Below are positions 17,906 through 26,551 of a stretch of 64,000 nt of DNA, one piece after another. The stretch spans positions 1 to 64,000 of the forward strand of contig JAAURB010000003.1 in assembly GCA_012033335.1 (NCBI GenBank). The letters are read 5' to 3'. Origin of the DNA: Oscillatoriales cyanobacterium RM2_1_1. Lineage in GTDB: Bacteria > Cyanobacteriota > Cyanobacteriia > Cyanobacteriales > Microcoleaceae. A model generated the notes under the pieces. It did no database searches, was not told the DNA's origin, and saw only the letters and a list, made by a program, of their open reading frames with translations. Both the position numbers and the translations under genes were made by a program. Positions within the stretch are counted from its first letter, which is position 1. Each line of letters opens with the position of its first letter.

Positions 17906-18976
17906 TCAGGTGCCATTGACGAACTGCTTGCGAATAAATGGGGAAGTCATGGCAGCAAGTAGACCGCCATAATCCAGGCCAAAGTTCACTTCATCTCCAA
18001 CCTGTAAATCATAGTGGTGACCGTCAAGAATAATATGATCACTGCTAGATCCAAGTATTTCTAGCCTGGAGTTGGATCTCAGGCCAGAGATTAGCATATC
18101 CTGGCGGCCCAAGGCAATGATCGCCCTCTGGCAAACTCCTCGATCCCGGAAATACGGCACATTCCCAAAGGCATCTTGACCGATCTCGCCCCAGGGCAGA
18201 GATGGCTTTCTTTTAGACTCAATCACTTCAGCAACAACTTGAAAGGCGCTAGTGTACAAACCGGGAATCGCTTTTCGGCCCACAGTTTCACACCCCAAAA
18301 GGATGGATTCACCCAACCGTAGATTGTTGACTTTGCCAATATTCTGGGTAGATTCGTACCAATTATAGTTTGCTGAATTTCCCCCCGAAACTATTTCTAA
18401 GGTAATCTGAAATTCTTTTTCAATTCGCTGAGCAAGTTTCGATAGTTCGTGCATATTTCTACTATCTGGCTTGACTCCACCATAGCAAGCCAGATTACAA
18501 CCAATTCCAACAAGAGTGATATGGGATAGAGCCAGAGTTTCCCTGACCAATTGAGATAGATCCTCAGGAAGTATTCCCTCTCGCAAATCACCCAGTTCTA
18601 CCATCAGAATAATCTGATGCTCTTGATGATGTATTTTTGCATAGTAGGACAGTTGCTTCAGAGTTTCGATCTCTGTATTGAGACTGATGTCTACACTTTT
18701 GACTACCGCTTCAGCCTGACTTAATGCCGTGCGGAGGAGAACAAATTGGGCTGATAGGCCAGCGTTTCTCATTTTTTGAATAGTTTCAAGCCGGGAGTCA
18801 GCAATAAATTTGACTCCCCCTTGAATCATCGCCTCAATGATAGCAGGCTCTCCGAGCACCGCCTTAGAAACCCCCATCAAAGAGATCCCCTTTTGCCCAT
18901 AAAGTTCGCAGAGCATTCGGGCATTATCTCGTATTTGAGACAGGGTGATTTCTATTCTGGGCATGAAGGGTTTCAT
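17906..18976 (-). CDS. alanine-racemase-fold PLP enzyme (amino acid racemase family)
   Basis: 356-aa PLP-dependent enzyme with the fold type III N-terminal barrel of alanine racemase; closest remembered relatives are the alanine/ornithine racemase and YhfX-type groups. The PLP lysine is in LMGVSKAVLG (Lys38). Other family blocks are FIADSRLETIQKMR, MVELGDLREGI, GIGCNLACYGGVKP and VSGGNSANYNW, followed by LRLGESILLG. The C-terminal domain differs from classic Alr and ends GDEVNFGLDYGGLLAAMTSPF. It starts 22 nt after the DUF1611 gene, strongly suggesting an operon. Substrate is not readable from sequence; racemisation of an amino acid other than alanine is likely from the subfamily. Confidence 0.82.
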   Translation of the reverse strand: MKPFMPRIEITLSQIRDNARMLCELYGQKGISLMGVSKAVLGEPAIIEAMIQGGVKFIADSRLETIQKMRNAGLSAQFVLLRTALSQAEAVVKSVDISLNTEIETLKQLSYYAKIHHQEHQIILMVELGDLREGILPEDLSQLVRETLALSHITLVGIGCNLACYGGVKPDSRNMHELSKLAQRIEKEFQITLEIVSGGNSANYNWYESTQNIGKVNNLRLGESILLGCETVGRKAIPGLYTSAFQVVAEVIESKRKPSLPWGEIGQDAFGNVPYFRDRGVCQRAIIALGRQDMLISGLRSNSRLEILGSSSDHIILDGHHYDLQVGDEVNFGLDYGGLLAAMTSPFIRKQFVNGT

Positions 18977-18998
18977 TGATACTATTTGATAGATGAAT

Positions 18999-20119
18999 CT
19001 ATCTCATTTCCAGGACAGGAATTTTTTCTAACTGCTGCTGCTTGATTTTTTGATTCAGCTTAGGAAAATGATTAACTAAGACTTGAACAAGCTTCTGGCA
19101 GCCCTGCTTCAATACATCCATTGTGGGCAATTGCAACTGCTTCTCATAATCCTCTATGATTTTCAAAACTTCTTCGTCTGTCAAATTTTCATGGCTTAAT
19201 GTAATTGCCATTACACTGGCTTGAGAAATGGCTTCAATCAGCTTAATTTCACTCTCAATCATCGGCATTGCCAGATGCGGAAAATCACATCGGAATTTCC
19301 GGGCTGGTGGATGTTGCAGGATCACACCGTCGGGCATACTTCCCTTCAAAATGCCAAGGGAACTCATAAAAGCAGGATGGCCCACGGCACTCTGCCCCTC
19401 CACCAAAATAATGTCAGGGTTTTCATAGTTGAATGCTTGAACAATAGAATGTTCTATTTCTCCAATCACAAATTGAGAAATCAGGGCATCAATGGACACA
19501 CCATACATCGCTCCCTGCATCAAGCTCGTTTGACCGGTAGCGACGAGGACTGACTTGATCCCAAGATGATTCAGGGCTTGGTTGAGTTCTATGGCAGTGG
19601 TCATTTTCCGCAGGCACAATCAGTGCCCAACATGGCAATCACCGGAATATTTACGGCAGAGATTTGACCGGTAAAGACATGCAAATCTTTCAATTGGGGA
19701 GGTTTTCTAATGTCTTTAATCTCGACATTACTCCGGGTTGCCATAGCAACAAATTCTTGATCGTCGGAGAAGAATTGATGAAGACCATTAATGATATCCA
19801 TGCCTTTCTCCATGGCTTCTAAAATTAGAATCCTTTCGTCAGGAGATAGACAAGCGTCTAGGGGAGCCTTCCCATAAATATAACAGTCTGGTACAACTGA
19901 AAGGTGATTCAACGCATCAGCCAAGCTGGCAAAGATAGGAATGTATTTCTTGCCATCTCCCAGTTCTTCCCCAGCATCCTTACCCGCTAATGAACTATCA
20001 ATAATCCCAACAATAGTATAGATCTCAGAGTGTCGAACCAATCCTGTAGCAGTTTTTCCGTCCACTAGGCCAAATTGATTTTCGCAGTAGACCAAAGCCG
20101 TTTTTTTTATGGTTGCCAT
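18999..20119 (-). pseudogene. DUF1611 / DgcN-like protein, frameshifted
   Basis: DUF1611 protein in two overlapping frames. The first (20119-19601) has the N-terminal Rossmann-like half (TALVYCENQFGLVDGKTATGL, YTIVGIIDSSLAGKDAGE, ILEAMEKGMDIINGLHQFF) and stops right after VIAMLGTDCACGK. The second (19619-18999) starts with KMTTAIELNQAL and holds the rest (VLVATGQTSLMQGAMYG, DIILVEGQSAVGHPAFMS, LQHPPARKFRCDFPHL). Restoring one A in the AAAA run joins them at the P-loop GTDCxxGKMTT. The span of 1121 nt is one base short of 374 codons. By family knowledge DUF1611 includes DgcN, a D-glutamate N-acetyltransferase. The break is at the nucleotide-binding loop, so if real it would abolish function. 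Confidence 0.8.
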
Positions 20120-20489
20120 TCAATTTTTTCCTTCGATAGATTTCAATCCTGCAAGAGATATTGAGCGGCTGCACAAAATCTCTAAAGCATAAAGCTCGAG
20201 AAATGCAAGGCAAACCCTCGTAAATCTTGCCTGATTTGAAACCTGTGATTTCTCTACATTCACTGAAAGACTACGCAGCAACAGCTACCTCATCTAGTCA
20301 ATTCTTTAAAAAGCCTAAGTAATATTCGATCTGTAACGAAAAGCTCAAGCCTTAATTGAGTCTTGGTTGAAACTTAGCTTACGGTAATAGTAGCACAGAT
20401 TACTTTTTTGCGTTTTCCTGGATTCAATCCTTCGATACGGTTCAGCCAGTCATCGCCTTGATGATTTAAAATTATGACAAATCATCATC
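20120..20489. other. intergenic upstream of the DUF1611 cluster
   Basis: About 370 bp that should contain the promoter of the DUF1611-racemase-M20 cluster. No operator, riboswitch or reading frame was recognised. Confidence 0.35.
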
Positions 20490-20515
20490 AAAAAGGGCGA
20501 GGTGACCTCGCCCTT
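20490..20515 (-). terminator. intrinsic terminator of the RTX/VCBS gene
   Basis: On the minus strand GGGCGAGG (pairing 20506-20513 with 20495-20502) forms an 8-bp G+C stem, extendable by AA/TT, and is followed by TTTTT (20494-20490). It lies about 45 bp after the stop of the large RTX gene. Confidence 0.85.
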
Positions 20516-20558
20516 GCGGACAATCAAAAATGGCAATCAGGAATTGATAAATTCAGAC

Positions 20559-23500
20559 TTAGACGAAACTACCGGAAAGATCGCCCACTTGAGTACCTTG
20601 AACCACCGCTAGCACTTCATCAGTTTCCAGCAAACTAATCCGAACGCCATTGCTCTGTTGAGTCAGTTCCAACTGGGTAACAGTTAAGCTGTCGAGTTTC
20701 AAGAAATCAATCCCCACTTCAAAATCCCGGATCGAATCCCGACCATTGCCCGCCGCTAGAACAAACTGATCTGCCCCAGCCCCGCCGAACAATTGATCGT
20801 TGCCCAGGCCACCATCAAGGATATCATCGCCCTCATCCCCAAACAAACGATCATTGCCAGCTTCGCCGTAGAGTAGGTCATTTCCACTCTTGCCACCGAG
20901 ACTGTCATTTCCCAACCCACCCAGTAAGGTATCGTTGCCGCCATTAGCAACAGTCGAGGAACGGTCATTCTCATCGCCCCGCAGAATATCATCGCCGTCC
21001 CCACCGCGAATCAGATCATCTCCGCCTAGACCTGCGAGGATATCGTTTCCACTTTGACCATTGATCACATCATTGGCGTTATCAAAACCTGTAGTGGCAT
21101 TATCCAGATCATTCAGGAAGGTAACGGTTCCAGGTTGTTCTACCTGGCCAGGATTGGCGTTAGCATCAATCACATCAAAACTATCCTCAATTCTGGTTTG
21201 ACCCTCGAAGAGGATATTTCCCACCCCATTGGATTGGTTTTCCAAATTTTCCAGGTCGAAACTTCTCAAGGTAACCTGGGTGTTATCAATCCCCTGAAAG
21301 GAAACTGCCAAATCTTCCCCTGTTTGAGTCAGCAGTAAGTTTTCAGCGGTCAACCCTGCACCGAAGAAATGCAATTCATCGACACGGGCCGGAAATTCAG
21401 TGCTGTTCCCTACGCCTTGGAAACCACCGAGAATCACATTGCCATCCCCTAAGTTTACGGAAACCGGATAGTCACCCCCCTCGGCAACGGCGTTAGTGAA
21501 GTTGACCGTGCCATTGTTTCCACCAATAAAGGCATCTAGAAAACCATCGGCATTAATGTCAGCGAGAAAAGGCGTGGCATTGCTGCCCACATCTGGTAAA
21601 GCTTCTGGCAACTGAATCGGTAAATTAGAAGAGCCAATAGGATTTCCAAAGCCCCCTGATGCAAGGTTGATGAACAGCGGATTAGTGGGGGAGCCTGTGT
21701 TGAGGAGATAGGTCGTTGTGCCGCTCGATGAACCGATAAAAGCATCGAAATCACCGTCGTTTTCCACGTCAACAAAGTTTGGTGCAGCCGCCCCTATCAC
21801 TGGATTTAATCCAAAGGGATTGTTGTCTCCCCGCACAAAGTTGGGATTTGTGCGACTGCCGGTATTACGGAAGAATATAACGGTTCCGGTCGCAGTTCCC
21901 ACGAACAAATCTTCATCTCCATCCCCATCGATGTCAACAAAGTCAGGACGGGCTAAGCCGCCTCTGCCCTGAATTCCAAAGGGGTTAATCACAGGGGGAG
22001 CAAAGCTGGCACCATTCACGCTGCCCCGATTGCGATAGTAGTGAATTCGACCAAAGGTATCCCCAGCAAATAAATCCTGATCGCCATCCCCATCAATGTC
22101 AACAAAGGTGGGAGCGCTCCCATTACCCACATCTCGAATCACGATGGGAGGGTTAAAGTTTGGCTCAGTGGGTGTGCCTCGATTATGGGCAACAGCAATG
22201 GTTCCGTCGCTGGCTCCAATGAACAGATCTAAATCGCCATCACCATTTTCATCAACGAAGGTTGGAGTGCTCTCAGATCCAACATCAAGGTTTGCCAGGG
22301 GATTGTCTTGATTTTGAGGTTCAGGGGGCTGGAATTGAACTATACCAAAAGTGTTAGGGTTATCAGTCGTGAATAGATTAGGGCCATCCAGGTTAGTGAT
22401 GTTCTCCCCATCAGTTGCTGTGTTTCCCGAAAAACGAATATTGGCATTGTCGAAGAAATCTCGTCCAGCAATCACCAATTCAGCATCCGTTCCTTCCTGG
22501 ATAAAAATTGCTCCGCCTTTACCCTGTCCATTTTCAAATCCAGTTCCGCCGCTGGCAGAGTTATTCTCAAAGACAATCCCCTCCACTAAAGTGAGTGAAC
22601 CATCACGGATAAAGACAGCACCCCCCAGACCGGCACCGCCACCGCCCTGGCCCCCCAGACCTCCGGCTCCACCTGCTCTTAAATTGACTCTTTCACCATC
22701 TTCGCCAGCTTCAGCTCCGCCAGCAAAAGCTCCACCAGAGCCGGCCTGACCTCCGATGCCCGCCAGGACGGTTGGATTTAACGCTTCAGTAGCGCCGCCG
22801 CCACCGCCGCCACCGCCGCCACCGGCACCAAATCCACCACTGCCGCCATCACCGGCATCAGCACCATTACCGCCCTGACCACCTGAACCGCCGCCGCCAC
22901 CGCCGCCGCCACCTGAACCGCCGCCTGAACCAAAATCACCATTGCTGCCATCACTGCCCGGTTCACCGTTATCCCGCTGAACACCAAAACCAGCTCCTTC
23001 ACCTCCCGCTCCGCCAGTGCCAGCGGAACCCGCACCACCAATTCCGATGAGAGCTAGCTCGTTGCTGTTAAAGCCATTGAAGATTCCACCTGTGCCCCCA
23101 GGAAAACCATTTTGTCCGTCCCCTCCGGAACTGAGACCATTGGTGTTGTTGCCCGCTCGTCCTCCATCACCGCGTCCAATGGCTGCATTACCCCCAATGG
23201 CCTGGTTGTTGATGAGCCAGACATTATCTAGAACAACATCTCCATTATTAATGAACAGGGCACCGCCAGCACCCAAACCACCACCCGCACCCCGCAGTCC
23301 TAAGCCTCCCTGGGCGGTTCCTTCTCTCAAGGTCAAGCTATCAAATCGAACCTCTGCACCATTGATTACGAAAAGGGAGGTTTGATTGTTTCCATCAATT
23401 TCGGTGAAGCGACCTCCACCGTTGATCGTGAGATCATTCCCTTCATTCAAAAACAATGGACGGGTCAGAAAAACAGAAGTATTAAGATTAATGGTGTCTT

Positions 23501-23603
23501 GTCCCGGAATATTTTCTGCTGCTACAATCGCTTCTCGTAAGCTTAGAAGGTTATCATTGGGATCAACAGTATCACTAACAGTATTAACATTGAAAGTCTG
23601 CAT
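20559..23603 (-). CDS. CSLREA / FG-GAP / RTX calcium-binding surface protein
   Basis: 1014-aa secreted protein without a classical signal peptide. The N-terminus (TVSDTVDPNDNLLSLREAIVAAE) matches the CSLREA-type start of polymorphic beta-helix surface proteins. Residues ~135-325 are extremely glycine-rich (GSGGGGGGGGGSGGQGGNG). Five FG-GAP/VCBS blade motifs follow at about 445-720 (DGDLDLFIGASDG, DGDQDLFAGDTFG, DGDEDLFVGTATG, DGDFDAFIGSSSG, DGFLDAFIGGNNG), each an EF-hand-like calcium loop. From ~865 there are RTX nonapeptides (GLGGDDLIRGGDGDDILRGD, GNDRLFGDEGDDILDGG). The C-terminal ~85 residues are shared with the next gene. RTX proteins usually leave by type I secretion; no such transporter is nearby. 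Likely an extracellular matrix or adhesion component. Confidence 0.85.
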   Translation of the reverse strand: MQTFNVNTVSDTVDPNDNLLSLREAIVAAENIPGQDTINLNTSVFLTRPLFLNEGNDLTINGGGRFTEIDGNNQTSLFVINGAEVRFDSLTLREGTAQGGLGLRGAGGGLGAGGALFINNGDVVLDNVWLINNQAIGGNAAIGRGDGGRAGNNTNGLSSGGDGQNGFPGGTGGIFNGFNSNELALIGIGGAGSAGTGGAGGEGAGFGVQRDNGEPGSDGSNGDFGSGGGSGGGGGGGGGSGGQGGNGADAGDGGSGGFGAGGGGGGGGGGATEALNPTVLAGIGGQAGSGGAFAGGAEAGEDGERVNLRAGGAGGLGGQGGGGAGLGGAVFIRDGSLTLVEGIVFENNSASGGTGFENGQGKGGAIFIQEGTDAELVIAGRDFFDNANIRFSGNTATDGENITNLDGPNLFTTDNPNTFGIVQFQPPEPQNQDNPLANLDVGSESTPTFVDENGDGDLDLFIGASDGTIAVAHNRGTPTEPNFNPPIVIRDVGNGSAPTFVDIDGDGDQDLFAGDTFGRIHYYRNRGSVNGASFAPPVINPFGIQGRGGLARPDFVDIDGDGDEDLFVGTATGTVIFFRNTGSRTNPNFVRGDNNPFGLNPVIGAAAPNFVDVENDGDFDAFIGSSSGTTTYLLNTGSPTNPLFINLASGGFGNPIGSSNLPIQLPEALPDVGSNATPFLADINADGFLDAFIGGNNGTVNFTNAVAEGGDYPVSVNLGDGNVILGGFQGVGNSTEFPARVDELHFFGAGLTAENLLLTQTGEDLAVSFQGIDNTQVTLRSFDLENLENQSNGVGNILFEGQTRIEDSFDVIDANANPGQVEQPGTVTFLNDLDNATTGFDNANDVINGQSGNDILAGLGGDDLIRGGDGDDILRGDENDRSSTVANGGNDTLLGGLGNDSLGGKSGNDLLYGEAGNDRLFGDEGDDILDGGLGNDQLFGGAGADQFVLAAGNGRDSIRDFEVGIDFLKLDSLTVTQLELTQQSNGVRISLLETDEVLAVVQGTQVGDLSGSFV
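20637..20894 (-). repeat. 258-bp segment nearly identical to 23852-24109
   Basis: The DNA encoding the last RTX repeats and the C-terminal cap differs at only three positions from the same part of the neighbouring RTX gene, by direct comparison. The flanking coding DNA diverges on both sides. Confidence 0.92.
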
Positions 23604-23773
23604 GGTTATTCTCCTGCAAAGTAAATGAGATAACGTAAAATCTTGTTTTAGAGGTTATGGCGATTATTGTTGATAATCTCTTGAATCTCTCCCAGGCAGA
23701 CACTCATCAATGTCTGCTTTGGGAAAGGTTCTCAGTCAGTCCATCAAGCCTTTTCTAAACCTATAAAACTGGG

Positions 23774-25498
23774 CTAGAAAAAACTATTTGTCAGGTCATC
23801 AACCTGAACGTTCTGAATAATGGCTAGAACTTCGTTAGTTTCGATGAATTCAATCCGAACGCCATTGCTCTGTTGAGTCAGTTCCAACTGGGTAACAGTT
23901 AAGCTGTCGAGTTTCAAGAAATCAATCCCCACTTCAAAATCCCGGATCGAATCCCGACCATTGCCCGCCGCTAGAACAAACTGATCTGCCCCAGCCCCGC
24001 CGAACAATTGATCATTGCCCAGGCCACCATCAAGGATGTCATCGCCCTCATCCCCAAACAAACGATCATTGCCAGCTTCGCCGTAGAGTAGGTCATTTCC
24101 ACCCTTGCCTCCAATCCGATCATTGCCAGCTCCACCCAAGAGCGTATCGTTGCCCCCATCTGGACTAGAGGAACGCAGGTTTTCATCACCCCGCAGCAGA
24201 TCATTACCAATGCTGCCTGAGATTAGATCATCACCTGAGCCCCCAGCAACGGTATCATTGCCTGCACCCCCTCCAATCGAATCATTATCATCACCCCCCA
24301 CAATCTCATCCGCTCCGCTGAGGTCTCCAGCTTGCAGTTGACCCCGAATTGCCCCGCCCGGGAACTCCTCCGTGTGAATATTCCAGTACAGTCCAATGTC
24401 GTCACCAAATTCAGCATCCTGAATTTCATCCACAAATTCGCTCAGGGGAATTAATGCCGGATCGGTTTCTTCCCAGATTCCGGATAGAGTGACGGAGCCA
24501 TCAGGATTTTCAACCACAATCAGGTCATCAGCATCTTGACCGCCTACTTCCGGCGCTACTAGATCAAATAATCCAAAGGCAACCGGGCCATTCTCACCCC
24601 GAACATTGTCATGGAGATGAATTCGAGTAACATCATCTCCAGTATCGGGGGTTTTGGGTTCGGTGCCGAGCAATTGCCAGAAGTCCAGACCAGACACCGT
24701 TAAGTCATACTCTAGGGCATCTCCCATTTCGTTTAAGGTTAAGGCAGACATGCCAATCGCCGGGGAATTTGTCCCTTGTGGAACTTCCTGATCCCCGGTG
24801 AGTACTGAAGAGAGTTCAACTGGCTCTTCCACATTGTCCTCAATAAACACCCGAATCCGAGCCACCTGATAGTCGGGGGCAGTGTAGTCAGCGTTGGCAA
24901 AGCGAGGATCGCTGAGAATATTACCCCCGGGAATAAATCCACCCCCAATCTGAACTACTCCATTTTCATCCTCTCCAGTGTTCGGGGCTTGCTGACCGAA
25001 GAAAGCGGTGTTGGCAGGAATTTCATCATTGACTTCGACTCCGGCATCGAGCACGTTGCTACCCGCCACAATGAAGTCTGCCCCAATAAAGTTGCCATCC
25101 TGATCAAAAATGGGGTGGAGCCGTTCGTTACCATTGGCAATGAAGAAATCATTGCTGGGAATCACCATGGAAGCGTAGTTGAAAAACGCACTTTGGGGAT
25201 CGCTGAAGTCAAGGTCAACGGTAAATGTGGCTGTTTCACCAGGGTCAATCGGGCCGGGAGTGTCCTCCAAGCCAAGAATTGTGCCTTGAACTGTGCCAAA
25301 TCCAGCCAAATCAAATTCCTGGGAAATCAGTTCCGTGGCTCCGTCCTCCGCCAGGCTTTCCAAGCCTGGAGAAACCGGTCGTCCCCGGTCATAGGTGTCA
25401 AAAGTGCCATCATGAAACCCGAACCAGAGGGGAGTCAGAAACGTGCCATTTTCAGGGGCCAGGTTTTCGATAGAAACGGTAACTTGTTGCGTAGTCAT
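23774..25498 (-). CDS. spondin-CHRD-RTX calcium-binding protein
   Basis: 574-aa secreted-type protein with three modules. Residues ~1-220 are a bacterial spondin domain (VSIENLAPENGTFLTPLWFG, SMVIPSNDFFIANGNERLHP, IFDQDGNF). Residues ~230-390 are a CHRD domain (LTGDQEVPQGTNSPAIGMSA, DVTRIHLHDNVRGENGPVAF, YWNIHTEEFPGGAIRGQL). Residues ~400-490 are RTX nonapeptides, and the rest is the conserved C-terminal cap found in the neighbouring RTX gene. There is no classical signal peptide, so export by a type I system through the C-terminus is expected. The ATG at 25498 has a good RBS (AGGAG at 25511-25507). A 15-bp tandem repeat lies just upstream. Role in matrix or adhesion is inference. Confidence 0.88.
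   Translation of the reverse strand: MTTQQVTVSIENLAPENGTFLTPLWFGFHDGTFDTYDRGRPVSPGLESLAEDGATELISQEFDLAGFGTVQGTILGLEDTPGPIDPGETATFTVDLDFSDPQSAFFNYASMVIPSNDFFIANGNERLHPIFDQDGNFIGADFIVAGSNVLDAGVEVNDEIPANTAFFGQQAPNTGEDENGVVQIGGGFIPGGNILSDPRFANADYTAPDYQVARIRVFIEDNVEEPVELSSVLTGDQEVPQGTNSPAIGMSALTLNEMGDALEYDLTVSGLDFWQLLGTEPKTPDTGDDVTRIHLHDNVRGENGPVAFGLFDLVAPEVGGQDADDLIVVENPDGSVTLSGIWEETDPALIPLSEFVDEIQDAEFGDDIGLYWNIHTEEFPGGAIRGQLQAGDLSGADEIVGGDDNDSIGGGAGNDTVAGGSGDDLISGSIGNDLLRGDENLRSSSPDGGNDTLLGGAGNDRIGGKGGNDLLYGEAGNDRLFGDEGDDILDGGLGNDQLFGGAGADQFVLAAGNGRDSIRDFEVGIDFLKLDSLTVTQLELTQQSNGVRIEFIETNEVLAIIQNVQVDDLTNSFF
23852..24109 (-). repeat. 258-bp segment nearly identical to 20637-20894
   Basis: Second copy of the RTX/C-terminal-cap DNA. 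The three differences seen are in gatcRttgcc, aggatRtcatc and acYcttgcc contexts. Such closeness in otherwise diverged genes points to recent duplication or gene conversion. Confidence 0.92.
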
Positions 25499-25519
25499 GA
25501 TTGAATCTCCTGAGTTGAA

Positions 25520-25636
25520 AAGAATTGGATTGAGAAGAATTGGATTGAGAAGAATTGGATTGAGAAGAATTGGATTGAGAAGAATTGGATTGAGAAGAAT
25601 TGGATTGAGAAGAATTGGATTGAGAAGAATTGAATG
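25520..25636. repeat. 15-bp tandem repeat, seven copies plus a partial
   Basis: GAATTGGATTGAGAA begins at 25522, 25537, 25552, 25567, 25582, 25597 and 25612, with a degenerate copy from 25627. The copies appear identical. The tract ends about 20 bp upstream of the spondin-CHRD-RTX start codon, so it is in the 5' leader or promoter. In the gene's direction the unit lacks stops in all three frames. One frame (codons L-N-P-I-L) runs into the gene without a stop but has no start codon of its own. Confidence 0.97.
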
Positions 25637-25802
25637 GTGCCAAAGTGTCTACAAGCGAGCAGATTGAAAAAGCCAAGCTTCAAACTCGTTCTGCTAGAAT
25701 ACAAAACCTGCTTGGAAAAAACTTGCCAATTTATCAGTTGGCCACCAGAGTATCTCTCTGGCTGATCCCAATCAAAAATAAAGTTTTTCAACAAGAATGA
25801 TT

Positions 25803-26069
25803 TCAAGAAACAAGCTTAAACTCAGTGCAACTTGGCTCGAAAGTTGTAGAAATGGATTGAGAATTTGGGATCCGAAACATTTCTGACCAATGATGAACTC
25901 CCCGATAAGTTAACTGATGAGCCGATTGATTTTGGATTTTCTCAATCAGTGCAATGCTGTTTTGTTTCCAGTAACTAGTCCCCCGGTATTTCCCCTTAAA
26001 TTGAGTAGAACTGATAGGGGGTTGAGCTGGGGAAAGTTGGTAAGCAATACCCCGATAGACTAAAACCAT
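25803..26069 (-). CDS. DUF4278 domain-containing small protein
   Basis: 88-aa protein. It opens with MVLVYRGIAYQL and has the repeat KGKYRGTSYW and later LTYRGVHHW, the YRG-x-x-Y signature of the cyanobacterial DUF4278 family. The start at 26069 is supported by a strong Shine-Dalgarno (AGGAGG on the minus strand, about 9 nt upstream). The C-terminal ~25 residues are not conserved-looking. No membrane segment or enzyme motif is present, and the family's role is unknown. It lies upstream of the spondin-RTX gene on the same strand with a gap of about 300 bp including the tandem repeat, so co-transcription is possible but unproven. Confidence 0.8.
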   Translation of the reverse strand: MVLVYRGIAYQLSPAQPPISSTQFKGKYRGTSYWKQNSIALIEKIQNQSAHQLTYRGVHHWSEMFRIPNSQSISTTFEPSCTEFKLVS

Positions 26070-26551
26070 AATTGATATTCCTCCTGGATAGTATGATGGA
26101 GTAAATTCAATCTAGAGTTAACGGATTGAACTTATTGACTTCAATATAGTTTTCTTATGAATTTCACACAATATGAAAATGTTTGGAAACATATAGAGTT
26201 TTCAGATAAACATATTCAACTCGAATCTGAGCTGAGGATTATCCGAGTCTGAGAAAATCCTGAGAAAGTTCTGAGAGATCACAGGCCAATTCTGCAAAAG
26301 TCACATTAAGCCGTGATGAGAATTGTCGAATAAACCGGATGATTTCACTGCAAACTCCTGGCTTTCCTGGTTTAGTAAAGCCATAGGGACTGATTCACTG
26401 ATCCATCTAACATTTTGATAAAGAGTTCTGACATCCGCTTGACAGGATCGGAAAATGTTTGAAAATATATGATTGTGTATGATTATGTGAAAAAGTTGGG
26501 TCATCGTTAGAAAGGGCAAATTAACTTATTTCATTGGGGTACAGATGAACC
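26070..26551. other. divergent intergenic region
   Basis: About 480 bp between the DUF4278 gene and the divergent NB-ARC/WD40 gene; it must contain both promoters. It is AT-rich. No operator palindrome or RNA element was recognised, and short minus-strand frames here lack an RBS. Confidence 0.4.

Noticed and set aside
19590-19620. Programmed frameshift in the DUF1611 gene
   Set aside because: The site is a short AAAA run without a visible slippery heptamer plus stimulatory structure, and five other genes show the same single-base loss.
25520-25636. CRISPR array
   Set aside because: The 15-bp units are directly adjacent without spacers and no cas genes are present.
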